Source: Cyanobacteria bacterium OH_CBB_238
GTDB lineage: Bacteria > Cyanobacteriota > Vampirovibrionia > Gastranaerophilales > Gastranaerophilaceae
Assembly: GCA_023409995.1 (NCBI GenBank)
Contig: JAEYQN010000024.1
Span: forward strand, 1 to 64,000
Direction of reading: 5' to 3'
Length of the DNA: 64,000 bases
Shown here: positions 17,647-27,639 of the stretch, in pieces
How positions within the stretch are numbered: position 1 is the first letter of the stretch
Layout of the letters: the number at the start of each line of letters is the position of its first letter
Made by a program: the position numbers and the translations under genes
The notes under the pieces: generated by a model
What the model saw: only the letters and a program-made list of their open reading frames with translations
Database searches by the model: none
Told to the model about the DNA's origin: nothing

Positions 17647-19953
17647 CTATAGATTTATTTTGTATGCATTTGGAATGTAGAAGCTTAAGAGTATCCCATT
17701 GTCTTTCAATGATTCAACTTTGACTATTCCCATATGTTTGTCTATTATTCTTTTTGCTATCAATAACTCAAGACCACTGTTCTGCCTTGGGTGGTTATAG
17801 TGTGAATCTACCTGTTTAAAAACTTCAAATATCTTATTGATTTGTTCATTGGGGATTTTATTTTTTGGAATCTCAATTGATGTATAAAGTTTGAAATCAG
17901 TAACTGATGACTTAATGATTATTTTTGCATCATTAGGTAATAGTCGGACGGTACTGAATATAATGTCAAACAAAGCAAGAATAAGCATCTCTTTGTCTAA
18001 ATTAACATTAGCATTTTGTATATGTGCTTCAATCTGTATTTGTTTCTCTTCAATGGCGTCTTTTGTTGCTTTTAATACTTTTTCAAATAGTTCTTCTGTA
18101 TTTTCATACGAGTAATTTAGGTGAAAGTTATCTGATTCTATATGAGAGATAGTAATAATATCATTTCGCAATTCCAGTAACCTTTTCCCACAATTATTGA
18201 TAATTTTAAGAAATTCCAATTTCTCTTCTTTTTCTAACTCTGGTGCTGTCAATTTTTCAGATAGTTCAACAATTTTATTAATATGAGGTTTTATTTCTTT
18301 TGCTATATTTGCTATAAAATCTTCTTTTGTATGTGAAGAATTTTGCACTTTTAAATATAAGTCAGAGTGAAAAAAAGCAATACCTGCTTGAGTGCAAATG
18401 CTTCTTATTAATGTTAAATCATCAGTGGTTAGATTGCGCATTTCTTTTGTGAAAGAAATACAAAAATAACCCATTAGATCCCTTTGGTACAATACCGGAA
18501 ATTTATAGGTAGACTTTGATTGTACTGCTTCAAAAAAATCCTTAACTATGTTGCTAGCTTTTATTTCTTTTATATAAGATCCAACATTTGGGATTTTTAC
18601 CTCTTTTTTTTCTAATAGCGGATATAAAAGTCTATTTTTAATTTCACTACAAAAATTTTCTCCAACCATGCTTTTGACTTCAATGCTTGATAAATATTCG
18701 GCTTGTGGCTCAACAGTTAAAAAACAGTTGTTTAAGGAATCGTAACCAGAAAAGTATACTCTATCTGCGTTAAAATATTTACCAATATTCTGAACAAAAA
18801 TATGCTCTATTTTTTCTTTCTCAAGAGAACTTCTCAATATTTCGACTATTGCTCTATTTATTTTTTCTTTTTCATTTTGTAATTGAGTTAGGTGATATAT
18901 TTTTGCTTGATGCATAGCTAAGGCAATTTGATTTGTAACTATTGATACAAGCTGCATATCATCATCACTTATGTTTGCATTGTCACGACTGTAATGAATT
19001 GATAAAACTCCTAAAAATTCATTTTCGTAAAAGATTGGCATTGCATATGCTGAGTTGATGTTAAACTTATCTAGAAAAATTTTTTCATTTTTTATACTCT
19101 TATCATCTGAGTCAACTATTATATTCTTGTTTTTTATTATTACTGGTTTCCCACTTTTTAAAATTTCTGAAATTACAGGTGCTTGAGAGTTTCTATCAAA
19201 ACCTATAAATGAAGGAAGCTCCTTGGTTGATAAGAATTCATCAGCAACTGGTAAAAATTTTTCATTTTCTTTATCATAGTCTGTTATGAAACATCTATCC
19301 GCATTTAATGTTTTGCATACTATATCAACAATGGCTTTTTTAGTTTGAGATATCTCTAGACTTTTTCGTGCAGCTTCAGTTATATCTTTATACATTTTTT
19401 CTTTTTTTGTTTTTTTTAGTAGTTCATGGTTTTTATGCCCAATTTCTGAAAGGGCGTTGGATACCATAAACAAGAGCTGTGCCGCTGCTTCAACTTGCCT
19501 TAATGGAATTACTTTAATTTCTTTCATTGCTTCAATATATTTCTCTTCATCAAATCCTATTTCTGTAGCAATTTTCCTAAAATGTTCTTCATTTGCTTCA
19601 TTTGTTAGAACTTGTCCACCAAGAATGGAGCCTATGTGTTTACCCCCTACAATTATTGGTACTGCAAAGTCAGTTAAGCCGGAATGACAAGTATATATTA
19701 CTGGTTCTCCTTTTAATGCGGCTATTTTCCCCCATCTTTTATCGCAATTTAAGCATCTTTTTAAGCCTTCCTCTGTTGATCGAGTACAACCAATACAAAA
19801 TCTGGTGAAATTGCTTGGTTTAGTTACCGGCCCTTCTTCATCAATTGTTATACTTGCAACATTCATTGCACTTGCAAAAACATCTTGGAATTTTTGCAAG
19901 AAGTGTATGTCTATTACTTCAGAGAGTTTAGGTGTTTGTGAATTATTTGACAT
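17647..19953 (-). CDS. PocR-GAF-GAF sensor with a degenerate histidine-kinase end
   Basis: A 768-residue soluble protein. Residues about 10-175 are a PocR ligand-binding domain with Cys53, Cys56, Cys67, Cys70 and Cys89. Two GAF domains follow (about 195-350 and 370-535). Residues about 550-768 look like HisKA plus HATPase, but the H-box reads FIANIAKEIKP, with Lys where the phospho-acceptor His should be. The N-box lacks its Asn (ALFDIIFSTVRL), no DxGxG block is visible, and the G2 region is NSGLELLIAKR. No membrane helix is present. It probably works as a ligand-sensing scaffold or as a partner of an active kinase. It is divergent from the metallopeptidase gene. Confidence 0.8.
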   Translation of the reverse strand: MSNNSQTPKLSEVIDIHFLQKFQDVFASAMNVASITIDEEGPVTKPSNFTRFCIGCTRSTEEGLKRCLNCDKRWGKIAALKGEPVIYTCHSGLTDFAVPIIVGGKHIGSILGGQVLTNEANEEHFRKIATEIGFDEEKYIEAMKEIKVIPLRQVEAAAQLLFMVSNALSEIGHKNHELLKKTKKEKMYKDITEAARKSLEISQTKKAIVDIVCKTLNADRCFITDYDKENEKFLPVADEFLSTKELPSFIGFDRNSQAPVISEILKSGKPVIIKNKNIIVDSDDKSIKNEKIFLDKFNINSAYAMPIFYENEFLGVLSIHYSRDNANISDDDMQLVSIVTNQIALAMHQAKIYHLTQLQNEKEKINRAIVEILRSSLEKEKIEHIFVQNIGKYFNADRVYFSGYDSLNNCFLTVEPQAEYLSSIEVKSMVGENFCSEIKNRLLYPLLEKKEVKIPNVGSYIKEIKASNIVKDFFEAVQSKSTYKFPVLYQRDLMGYFCISFTKEMRNLTTDDLTLIRSICTQAGIAFFHSDLYLKVQNSSHTKEDFIANIAKEIKPHINKIVELSEKLTAPELEKEEKLEFLKIINNCGKRLLELRNDIITISHIESDNFHLNYSYENTEELFEKVLKATKDAIEEKQIQIEAHIQNANVNLDKEMLILALFDIIFSTVRLLPNDAKIIIKSSVTDFKLYTSIEIPKNKIPNEQINKIFEVFKQVDSHYNHPRQNSGLELLIAKRIIDKHMGIVKVESLKDNGILLSFYIPNAYKINL

Positions 19954-20137
19954 TATTAATTACTTTATAAATATAACTAAGCAAATCTTACATATTTTAA
20001 CTTGATAGTATTTGCTTATTAACCCCATATAGGCTATTGCTGTTGATATATTATTTGTTTATTATTTGCAATATTTATTCAAATAGTGTTGAATTATATA
20101 TATTGTTTTACATGTGAAGTTAGTTCAGGAGTTCTTT

Positions 20138-21886
20138 GTGGATTTTAATAGCAAAAATTTTGAAATTGGTTTAAGTAGTGAAGAGTTACAAAAGAGAACG
20201 CATAAAGATTATTTGAATACAAAAAAAATGTTGGATGTCGGCTGCATTGAGTATGAACAACTTTTAGATTCGGACAAAAGAGCTCTGATTCATCTTGTAA
20301 AAGCCGCTGAAGCCTTAAATGCAGTTTATCTTAAGCAGGATAATGAACATAATGTTGCTTTTAAAGAATTTTTGGTGCGAGAAGTTAAAGGTGGAAGTGA
20401 AGATGCAAAAATGGCGCTTAGGCTTTTCGAAGCGCAAAAAGGTATTTTTTCAGTAGATAGTGAGGCAAATAGATTTTGCTTGAAAAAGGGTGAAATAGAA
20501 CGCCCGGGTAAAGCGCTTTATCCCATGAATATAACAAAAGAAGAATTCCATAATATATTAATTAATATGCTAAAAGATGAAGATATAGAAGAAGTTTCAA
20601 AAATTCTTAACCAACGTTCTATAGTAAAACGAAGAGATAACAAACTTTATGCAGTAGATTATGTTGAAGAATTTTTAGTTGAGTTTGGATTGGCAGCGGA
20701 TGAGCTTGAAAAAGCCGCAAAATTGTCGTCAAATTCTGACTTCAATGAATTCTTGCAACTACAAGCCAACGCTTTAAGAAAAGCTGATCCTATGCTAGAT
20801 GCATATGCTGATAAGAAATGGGCAGAGCTGCAAGATACTCCATTAGAGTTCACTATAACACGTGAGAATTATGAGGATGAATTGACTGGGACAGTGGTTG
20901 AGAATGAAGAATTAAATTCATTATTATCGCAGCTAAATATTACCCCTATACCAAAGGATATGATCGGGGTAAGGGTTGGAATAGTTAATCAAGAAGGAAC
21001 AGCAAAACTGCTTGAGATAAAAGATTATCTTCCTGAGTTGGCTAAAAACATGCCATATTCAGATTGTTACACGCAAAATATATCAGATTCAAGTGATGTA
21101 AAGCAAACTATGGTTGATGTTGATCTCGTCATTGTAACTGGAGATTCTGGTGCTTACAGAGGCGGCATTACATTGGCTGAGAATTTACCTAATGATGATA
21201 AACTCTCTCTAACTATTGGGGGCGGTAGACGTAACGCTTATCACAGACAGATTAGGCAAGTTGCTGATTATGATAAATTGCAAAAACGTTTAGATGAAAC
21301 CTTAGCCATTGAGTTACATGAGTTTTACGAAAATGAAGCTGATCATTGGTTTACTATTGGGCATGAAAATGCTCACTCGCTAGGGCCAAATAGTGGTACT
21401 GAGGCTTTGGGTAAGTACAGAAGCATTATTGAAGAAAATAAGGCAGATATGACCTCGTTAGCAATGTTGGATCTTTTGGTGGAGTTAGGTATGTATTCAG
21501 CCCACCAAAGAAATCAAATAATAACTTCTTTTGTTGTCGATAACTTTTTAAAGGCTGAGCCTAATTTAAGTCAGGCTCATAGAGTTAGATCTGTGATGCA
21601 AACAAAATTTTTAATGGACAACAATGCTGTATATTTAAATGAAGACAATAAAATAAATTTGGATTTTGATAAAATAGTTCCAGTTGCAAGAAAAATGCTG
21701 GAACAAATAATTGACGTACAGATTTCAAAAGATTTTACGAAAGCTGAACAATTTGTTCTAGATAACTTTAAATGGACTGATGAAATGGAGCTTATAGCGA
21801 ATAAATTGAAAGTTGTCAGTAAAACGCTTAATGGCGAAGTTATTGCGCCATTGGCTGAACACCTATTGACTCTTGACAATTTGTAA
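20138..21886 (+). CDS. M49-like (dipeptidyl-peptidase III family) metallopeptidase
   Basis: About 582 residues. The zinc-binding set is visible as HENAHSLGPNSG (His-Glu-x2-His near residue 415) followed about 25 residues later by IIEENKADMTSL with the third ligand Glu. HELLGH-type M49 enzymes have the longer His-Glu-x3-His; this form is the shorter variant seen in bacterial DPP III-like proteins. GDSGAYRGGITLAENLPND and GGGRRNAYHRQIR precede it. No signal peptide, so it is cytosolic. I chose the GTG with an AGGAG six bases upstream; a GTG 24 bases earlier is possible but has no good ribosome site. Confidence 0.75.
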   Translation: MDFNSKNFEIGLSSEELQKRTHKDYLNTKKMLDVGCIEYEQLLDSDKRALIHLVKAAEALNAVYLKQDNEHNVAFKEFLVREVKGGSEDAKMALRLFEAQKGIFSVDSEANRFCLKKGEIERPGKALYPMNITKEEFHNILINMLKDEDIEEVSKILNQRSIVKRRDNKLYAVDYVEEFLVEFGLAADELEKAAKLSSNSDFNEFLQLQANALRKADPMLDAYADKKWAELQDTPLEFTITRENYEDELTGTVVENEELNSLLSQLNITPIPKDMIGVRVGIVNQEGTAKLLEIKDYLPELAKNMPYSDCYTQNISDSSDVKQTMVDVDLVIVTGDSGAYRGGITLAENLPNDDKLSLTIGGGRRNAYHRQIRQVADYDKLQKRLDETLAIELHEFYENEADHWFTIGHENAHSLGPNSGTEALGKYRSIIEENKADMTSLAMLDLLVELGMYSAHQRNQIITSFVVDNFLKAEPNLSQAHRVRSVMQTKFLMDNNAVYLNEDNKINLDFDKIVPVARKMLEQIIDVQISKDFTKAEQFVLDNFKWTDEMELIANKLKVVSKTLNGEVIAPLAEHLLTLDNL

Positions 21887-21987
21887 GGAAATGTAACAAG
21901 TTTAGGATTTCAATATATATTGCTAGCAAAAAAAAATATGAGGATACTTGTACAGAAAACAAGAATAGTGTAGTGTAGAGGAAAATT

Positions 21988-22518
21988 ATGATTAGTAGTG
22001 TTAATGCTTACTCTGTGGGCACATCTTTTAGTAACCAAAAAAATAGTATGAAATCTCAAATGGGCAGATCAGAAAATAACTTACTAGCTTTTAAAAGCTC
22101 AACTGAGAATGGGGATGTTTTTCTTCCCTCAGAAGCTGATTTAGTTCCGTCTGTTTTAGCATCTAATATTAATCTTTCAGATAAAGTAAAGGGCTTCTTT
22201 GGCTGGAATGATACGAATAAGGCGATGGCACATCTTAAAGATGAGGTTCGAGAATTAGACGAAGGCTTACAAAATAACGATATTGAGAATATTGAAGAAG
22301 AAGTTGGTGATGTCATTGCAATAGCTGCAGAGATTGCTCATATGAAAGGTCTTGATCCGGATGTTGCAGTCATGAAACGAAATGATAAATTTATAAAGCG
22401 ATTTGATATTATGCAGCAAATCTCTGATAAACCATTGAATGAAAATTCCAAACTGGAAAATCGTAACCTCTGGGAAAAGGCAAAATACATTATTAAACAT
22501 CCACAATACGAAAATTAA
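21988..22518 (+). CDS. MazG-like nucleotide pyrophosphohydrolase with lineage-type leader
   Basis: The 176-residue protein has a Ser/Asn-rich leader of about 60 residues (ISSVNAYSVGTSFSNQ ... NNLLAFKSS) and then a helical MazG-type domain: KDEVRELDEGL, NIEEEVGDVIAIAAEIA and the later KRNDKFIKRF. The ExxE and ExxD acidic residues that bind Mg2+ in all-alpha NTP pyrophosphatases are kept (Glu-Glu-Glu-Val-Gly-Asp). It would hydrolyse (d)NTPs to monophosphates. The leader is not a Sec signal and resembles the leaders of two other proteins in this window. A strong terminator follows. Confidence 0.8.
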   Translation: MISSVNAYSVGTSFSNQKNSMKSQMGRSENNLLAFKSSTENGDVFLPSEADLVPSVLASNINLSDKVKGFFGWNDTNKAMAHLKDEVRELDEGLQNNDIENIEEEVGDVIAIAAEIAHMKGLDPDVAVMKRNDKFIKRFDIMQQISDKPLNENSKLENRNLWEKAKYIIKHPQYEN

Positions 22519-22540
22519 ATACGAATAACAATCAACTATT

Positions 22541-22585
22541 AGGCATAAAAAGTTATACTAAAAAATTATCTTTTTATGCCTTTAT
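22541..22585 (+). terminator. Intrinsic terminator after the MazG-like gene
   Basis: A 12-bp perfect inverted repeat (AGGCATAAAAAG / CTTTTTATGCCT) with a 17-base loop, ending in a T-rich stretch. Confidence 0.75.
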
Positions 22586-22688
22586 TCATTTGTTTTCTTT
22601 TTCTAAAATATAATGTTATAATCCTGAAACACTCAGATTTCGCCTTTATCTAGTGTTTAGTTTAATATAAAATCATTGGAGATTTGAA

Positions 22689-24236
22689 ATGAATTTAAAA
22701 AATCTTAGTCTTGGCAAACAAATAAGTTTGTTGGTTGTTTTAGTGAGTCTATTGATGTTTATAGCATCAGTTACTGTGGCGGTATATAATATAAAAACCT
22801 CATTAACAAATGCGTCAGAACAAAAAATTGATGAGATTACCGAAATTGCTCACAGTATTGCAATTGGATATAACCAAATGGTTAAAGCGGGTGAACTCTC
22901 TGAATCAGAAGCAAAATTAAGAGCAAAAAAAGAGATTGAGTCAATAAAATATCAGAAAATTAATTATTTGTGGATACTGGATGATACAGGCAAAATCGTA
23001 TCACATCCGACAATTCCGATTGGTTCAGATGCAAAATTACAACAAGATAAAAAAGGTATTTATTTTGCAAAAGAATTACTTGATTCAATGAAGGATGGTA
23101 AGTCAGATTATATTGAGTATTATTGGACAAAATCTGACAGCAATAAACTCTATCCAAAGATCTCAGTGGCTAGAGCAGTTCCGGAGATGAATTGGATTGT
23201 TGTCACTGGTATCTACGTTGATGAGATAGACCTAATAGTGAGAGAAGTTTTTATTGCACTTTTAGTTTCTAATCTTTTAATAATGCTGGCTATTATTACA
23301 GTTGTTGCTTTGACATACATAAAAAGTCTAACCGCAAATATGAATGCTCTTTCTAATGATTTAGGGCGAACTTCAGCACAAGTTTCAGATGCTTCATTTC
23401 ATCTTGAATCATCGAGTCAAAAGTTGGCGGAAGGCAGTACCGAACAAGCAGCTTCTATTCAAGAAGTTTCAGCGACAATTGAAGAAACTTCGTCAATGGT
23501 CAAAAAAAATAATGAAAACACCGCAGAGGCGGCTAAGCTTGCCAAAATGGCAAAAGAAAGTGCTGCAGGTAGTCATTTTCAAATGGAAAGCATGATGGAT
23601 TCTATGAAGCAAATTCAGTCTTCAAGTAATGAAATCTCAAAAATAATTAAGGTTATTGACGATATAGCTTTTCAGACCAATATATTAGCATTAAATGCTG
23701 CTGTAGAAGCAGCAAGAGCTGGTGATGCTGGAAAAGGTTTTGCTGTTGTCGCCGAGGAAGTAAGAAATTTAGCTCAAAGAAGTACCCAATCTGCTAAAGA
23801 TACAACTGATTTAATTGAAAATAATATTAGTCTGTCAAAAAATGGGGTTGAGCTTGCATCAATGGTGAATGATTCTATTACAAGTATTGATGACCAATCT
23901 CGAAAAGTCAGTGAACTTCTTGATGAAATAGCAACAGCAACAAATGAACAGGCTTTAGGTGTGGAACAAATTAATAAGGCAATTTCTCAAATGGAAGATG
24001 TTCTTCAAGGGACTGCTCAAACAGCTGAAGATACAGCTGCTGCATCTCAACAACTTTCTGCGCAGTCTGGTTCTATGAATAATATAGTTGAACGACTATC
24101 AAAGATAGTAAATGGCGAAAATCATGGGGAAATGGACTCTCCTTATTCAGGCCCAACAATCAAGCCTAATAGTCTATTAACAAATAGAAGAGCAAGTGAT
24201 GTTAAAAGATTAAATGATAATTTTTCTGATTTTTAA
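22689..24236 (+). CDS. Methyl-accepting chemotaxis protein with periplasmic sCache domain
   Basis: A 515-residue receptor. Membrane helices lie at about 12-34 and 184-206. The periplasmic part between them is a single Cache domain ([40 protein letters not shown]), which usually binds small carboxylates. No clear HAMP follows; the signalling hairpin (about 230-470) has the conserved tip [22 protein letters not shown]. The last residues are Asn/Ser-rich and end NDNFSDF. GGAG lies eight bases upstream of the ATG. It stands alone before the convergent hydrogenase-like receptor and the che operon, so it is likely served by that kinase. Confidence 0.92.
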   Translation: MNLKNLSLGKQISLLVVLVSLLMFIASVTVAVYNIKTSLTNASEQKIDEITEIAHSIAIGYNQMVKAGELSESEAKLRAKKEIESIKYQKINYLWILDDTGKIVSHPTIPIGSDAKLQQDKKGIYFAKELLDSMKDGKSDYIEYYWTKSDSNKLYPKISVARAVPEMNWIVVTGIYVDEIDLIVREVFIALLVSNLLIMLAIITVVALTYIKSLTANMNALSNDLGRTSAQVSDASFHLESSSQKLAEGSTEQAASIQEVSATIEETSSMVKKNNENTAEAAKLAKMAKESAAGSHFQMESMMDSMKQIQSSSNEISKIIKVIDDIAFQTNILALNAAVEAARAGDAGKGFAVVAEEVRNLAQRSTQSAKDTTDLIENNISLSKNGVELASMVNDSITSIDDQSRKVSELLDEIATATNEQALGVEQINKAISQMEDVLQGTAQTAEDTAAASQQLSAQSGSMNNIVERLSKIVNGENHGEMDSPYSGPTIKPNSLLTNRRASDVKRLNDNFSDF

Positions 24237-24267
24237 ATTTAGAAATTTAAAATTAAAAGATTGTATT

Positions 24268-24297
24268 AAAGGTAGTAGTTAACGACTACCTTTTTTA
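24268..24297. terminator. Bidirectional intrinsic terminator between convergent receptor genes
   Basis: AAAGGTAGT pairs with ACTACCTTT over an eight-base loop, followed by a T-run on the forward strand and preceded by an A-rich stretch that serves the reverse strand. Confidence 0.75.
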
Positions 24298-24299
24298 TT

Positions 24300-25961
24300 C
24301 TATATTTTGTCTTCATTTATTAATGTTTCTAGTTTTGTTTCAAAGTCGCTAATAGCAGAATCTAGATTGTTTTGTAATTCGGCTAATGATGCATATATTT
24401 TTTGGGTTTCTGCATTTGATTTTTGTGCCAGCTTACTTACTTCTTTTGCAACAACCCCAAAGCCTTTACCTGCCTCACCCGCCTTAACTGCTTCGATTGC
24501 CGCATTTAACGATAATATTTCTGTTTGAAATGAAAGATTTTCAATTGATTCTATTATCGGAGCAAATTTTGATAAAAGTTTTGTTGAGTTGAATTCATCA
24601 GAAAGTAAATTCTGAAAATTTTCTATTATTTTCTTTTGTTTTTCAGCGTTATTTTTAAGTTGCTTGGATTTAAAATAATGACAATTCTGTGATTTATTAA
24701 GTCCATTATAAATTGCAATTGCCATGTCTTTACAATTTCCATATCCACATGCGGAACAATTTTTATGATCTTCATTTGCATCTTTTAGCATTGATGAATA
24801 TATTTCTTGTATTTTCTTCGACGGTGGTGTTGTTACTATTTTATTGTTTGACCTGTTTGTATATTTTCGATTATATAAACCAGCCTTCCAGTGCTTGGCT
24901 GCATACTTTAATATTTCTTGCTGAATACTATTAGGGTTTGCTAAAGACTTGGTTTGCGTTTCTCTTAGGTATTGTTTTTGTTCTTGTGCCTTTCTTGACT
25001 TTGTATGGTTATCTAGTGTGTCCACTGGCATATTCCGGCATTTTGTGCCGGTTCCTCCACTGCATCCTTTTTCGCAATTTGTACAATCTACAATTAGCGG
25101 TGAGTTGGCTCTTATTATCTCTTTTTCGAGAGCATTAATATATTCGTAAACAGTTTTTGGACCTTCTATTTTTCTTATTTTATTTTTTAACTCAGGGTTC
25201 CATCTAACTGCTGTTTCCAAAATACCATTCGTTTGAGAGAAAGCAGTGGCTTTTTCTTCTATAGGGTTATCATAATCAACTTTTGTGAATGTCTCTAAAT
25301 TTATGTTGTGGTCAGTAATGTAGTCTTGTAAACTACTCATTGTGATATTAAAGTCACCATATCCTGTTTCCTCAAGTTCTCTCTTTTTTGCAATACAAGG
25401 GGATATAATCGCCATCTTATGTTTTCTATACTCAGGATGATACTCTTTTATCATTTTTATCATGTGTAGCATTGGACTATCTACAGGAGCCAAATAGGGT
25501 AAAAGATTTGGCTTATATAACTCAATATAGGAAACAACTGCTGGACAAGGTTGTGAAATGACTGTTTGTGGAGAAGTCTTCTCTATATGTTCAATATAAC
25601 TTTGTATTGTAAGTTCGCTACCAAAACCGATATCAAAAATTGCAGATATACCAATGCTTTTTAGCCACCCATTCAAATTTAAGTAGGTATAAGGAAATGA
25701 AGAAACAACAGCAGGCGAGATAATTGCTAATATCTTCTCTCTTCGATTAATTGCTTCAAAAAAAATTCCAATATCATCTTTTATGACCCTTGCACCCCAA
25801 GTGCATGCGGATAAGCATTCTCCACAACCTATGCATAGGTCATCATTTATTTTTACATAGTCTCCGCTGCAATCATTGCAAAATTTAGATGGGCAAACAG
25901 AAATACAAGCATGGCAATTCTTACAATTTTCTGGTATTACGTCAATTACTTTCGATAGCAC
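24300..25961 (-). CDS. [FeFe]-hydrogenase-like protein fused to a chemoreceptor signalling tip
   Basis: A 553-residue soluble protein. Residues 13-23 and 43-53 are two 4Fe-4S ferredoxin motifs. Residues 75-310 are an H-cluster domain: Cys139 (SQPCPAV), Cys189 (SPCIAKK), Cys296 and Cys300 (CEKGCSGG) match the four H-cluster cysteines, but the proton-transfer Cys of the usual TSCCP motif is Pro, and the usual MPC is SPC. Residues 402-427 are a third Fe-S domain (CSACGYGNC...C). Residues 465-520 are a short receptor hairpin tip (NLSFQTEILSLNAAIEA). Such changes are typical of sensory, not catalytic, hydrogenases. It probably reports H2 or redox state to CheA. The start is GTG after GGGGA. Confidence 0.85.
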   Translation of the reverse strand: MLSKVIDVIPENCKNCHACISVCPSKFCNDCSGDYVKINDDLCIGCGECLSACTWGARVIKDDIGIFFEAINRREKILAIISPAVVSSFPYTYLNLNGWLKSIGISAIFDIGFGSELTIQSYIEHIEKTSPQTVISQPCPAVVSYIELYKPNLLPYLAPVDSPMLHMIKMIKEYHPEYRKHKMAIISPCIAKKRELEETGYGDFNITMSSLQDYITDHNINLETFTKVDYDNPIEEKATAFSQTNGILETAVRWNPELKNKIRKIEGPKTVYEYINALEKEIIRANSPLIVDCTNCEKGCSGGTGTKCRNMPVDTLDNHTKSRKAQEQKQYLRETQTKSLANPNSIQQEILKYAAKHWKAGLYNRKYTNRSNNKIVTTPPSKKIQEIYSSMLKDANEDHKNCSACGYGNCKDMAIAIYNGLNKSQNCHYFKSKQLKNNAEKQKKIIENFQNLLSDEFNSTKLLSKFAPIIESIENLSFQTEILSLNAAIEAVKAGEAGKGFGVVAKEVSKLAQKSNAETQKIYASLAELQNNLDSAISDFETKLETLINEDKI

Positions 25962-26111
25962 AAAAAATCCCCGTATAATGAGCTTGCAAATTATTATAGT
26001 TGTTTTTATAACTTTTGCATATTTTGTTAAAGTTTGTGAATTACAAATCTATATAATCAAAGTATAATTAATTTCTTGACACTCTGTATGCTAAATGCAA
26101 GAATTATAGTG

Positions 26112-26765
26112 ATGATAAAGGTTTGTTCGCTAGATTTTTTAAATAGAGATGTTTTTGGTGTTGACATCAAAGATAATGCCGGTGAGGTTTTGTACTCATC
26201 TGATGAGCTTGTTTCTCCAGAATTGATCTTGAAGTTATACTATAGAAATATATATGTTGATTCATTAGAGCCAATGGCAGAAATTCCTATGGGTGAATTT
26301 GATGAAGAAGAAGCAAAAAACGTTGCGAAATACTCTTTATTGGTGGGTAAGTTCTTGGGTTATGCTGATAAAGAATTACAAGACTTAGAACTTGCAGCCT
26401 ATTATCACAATGTCGGAAATACAAGACTTCCTGCTTCTGCCGTTGAAGAAGATGATTTTATTAAAAGGCGTGCAGATGAAGGTTATAATTATTTGTTAAC
26501 AGTAAAAGCTTTGCCTGAAAATGTTGCCAAAGTTGCAAAGTTATACTTAAGAGATTATGATTGTATAAATTTTGATCTTAGCAAAAAACAAAGGGTTAAT
26601 ATTCCACTTTATCATATTGTGGCAATTGCAAGTTATTATAATAGATCATTAAAAACAATGCCAAAAGAAGAAGTAATGATGAAAATGTTAAGATTGGGTG
26701 GAAACAAATTTAACATCTATGTGTTACACAAATTTATTAATATAATGAGAAACAACAATGATTGA
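26112..26765 (+). CDS. HD-GYP-like protein with degenerate catalytic motif, first gene of the che operon
   Basis: A 217-residue protein. The segment LELAAYYHNVGNTRLP (His99, Asn100, Gly102, Asn103) lines up with the HDIGKIGIP motif of HD-GYP phosphodiesterases, but the metal-binding Asp is Asn and the Lys is Asn; ADEGYNYLLTVKALPENVAKVA follows as in HD-GYP proteins, without the GYP loop. Cyclic-di-GMP cleavage is therefore unlikely; binding or a structural role is possible. I placed the start at MIKVCSLDF; an in-frame ATG eight codons earlier is the alternative. It overlaps the FliY-like gene by eight bases. Confidence 0.7.
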   Translation: MIKVCSLDFLNRDVFGVDIKDNAGEVLYSSDELVSPELILKLYYRNIYVDSLEPMAEIPMGEFDEEEAKNVAKYSLLVGKFLGYADKELQDLELAAYYHNVGNTRLPASAVEEDDFIKRRADEGYNYLLTVKALPENVAKVAKLYLRDYDCINFDLSKKQRVNIPLYHIVAIASYYNRSLKTMPKEEVMMKMLRLGGNKFNIYVLHKFINIMRNNND

Positions 26766-27639
26766 TAGTTCAACAACCAAAGCAATGGATAAGTTTTTAG
26801 GTCGCTTCAACAATGCTGTGACCCGAGAATTGTATTCAAAATTAGATAAAGATGTTTGTAAAAAAATAGAATTCTCTATAAATTCATATAGCGATATAAC
26901 TTCATTTGATTCCTTAAAACAGGGAAATTCAATATATTATGTCGAATACACAAAGGCAAAAATTCCAGGAAGTTTAGCTGTGTTGATTCCTGATACTTTG
27001 ATTGCGTTTATTTCTGATGTATTAATGGGTGGATCTGGCGAAGGTTCTTACAAGGGAGTTTTATCTGAATTAGAGCTTAATGCAACATTTGATTTGTTGA
27101 ACAATATATTTGCAGAAATTGAGCAGAAATATAATGAGCTGTGTGAAGATGAGATAAAATTTGGTGGCAAACCTGTTTTGTATAGTACGGATTCGCAAGA
27201 CTATGACGGTATTTTTAAAACATTAACGGCTGATATGGCTGTTAATTCTTCACTTCTATTTAATGGTAAAACCGAATTCTCATTAATAACTCTTTTGAAT
27301 TACGGCATAATCACGCAGACAGTTGCTAAGCTGGGTTTGTTAAAAATTGAAGAGCCTAAGAAAAAATTTATACTGGATGCAATGAATGTAGAAATACTTT
27401 CGGATATTGATATTGATATAGTTGCTGAGTTGGGACGAACAAGAATTCCTATGAAACAGGCATTAGAATTGACAAATGGTTCGATGTTGGAGCTAGATTC
27501 ATTTGAAGATTCAGATATAAAAATTTTTGCAAAGGGTATAGAAGTTGCTGAGGCCCAAATTGTTGTTGTTGGAGATAAGTTAGGTTTGCGTTTAACAAGG
27601 CTTATTCCTCCAGAAGAAAGGCATAAAAAACTGAAATGA
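26758..27639 (+). CDS. fliY: Flagellar motor switch protein FliY/FliN-type (CheC-like plus SpoA domain)
   Basis: A 293-residue protein. Residues about 40-190 are a CheC/FliM-middle-like domain (GSLAVLIPDTLIAFISDVLMGG, LSELELNATFDLLNNIFAEIEQ), and residues about 212-290 are a FliN/SpoA domain (ILSDIDIDIVAELGRTRIPMKQAL, VVVGDKLGLRLTRLI). This is the architecture of FliY, a switch-complex protein that may also dephosphorylate CheY-P. It lacks an obvious N-terminal CheY-binding peptide. Its presence in the operon ties this chemotaxis system to a flagellar or flagellum-derived motor, although no other flagellar gene is in the window. Confidence 0.83.
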   Translation: MIDSSTTKAMDKFLGRFNNAVTRELYSKLDKDVCKKIEFSINSYSDITSFDSLKQGNSIYYVEYTKAKIPGSLAVLIPDTLIAFISDVLMGGSGEGSYKGVLSELELNATFDLLNNIFAEIEQKYNELCEDEIKFGGKPVLYSTDSQDYDGIFKTLTADMAVNSSLLFNGKTEFSLITLLNYGIITQTVAKLGLLKIEEPKKKFILDAMNVEILSDIDIDIVAELGRTRIPMKQALELTNGSMLELDSFEDSDIKIFAKGIEVAEAQIVVVGDKLGLRLTRLIPPEERHKKLK

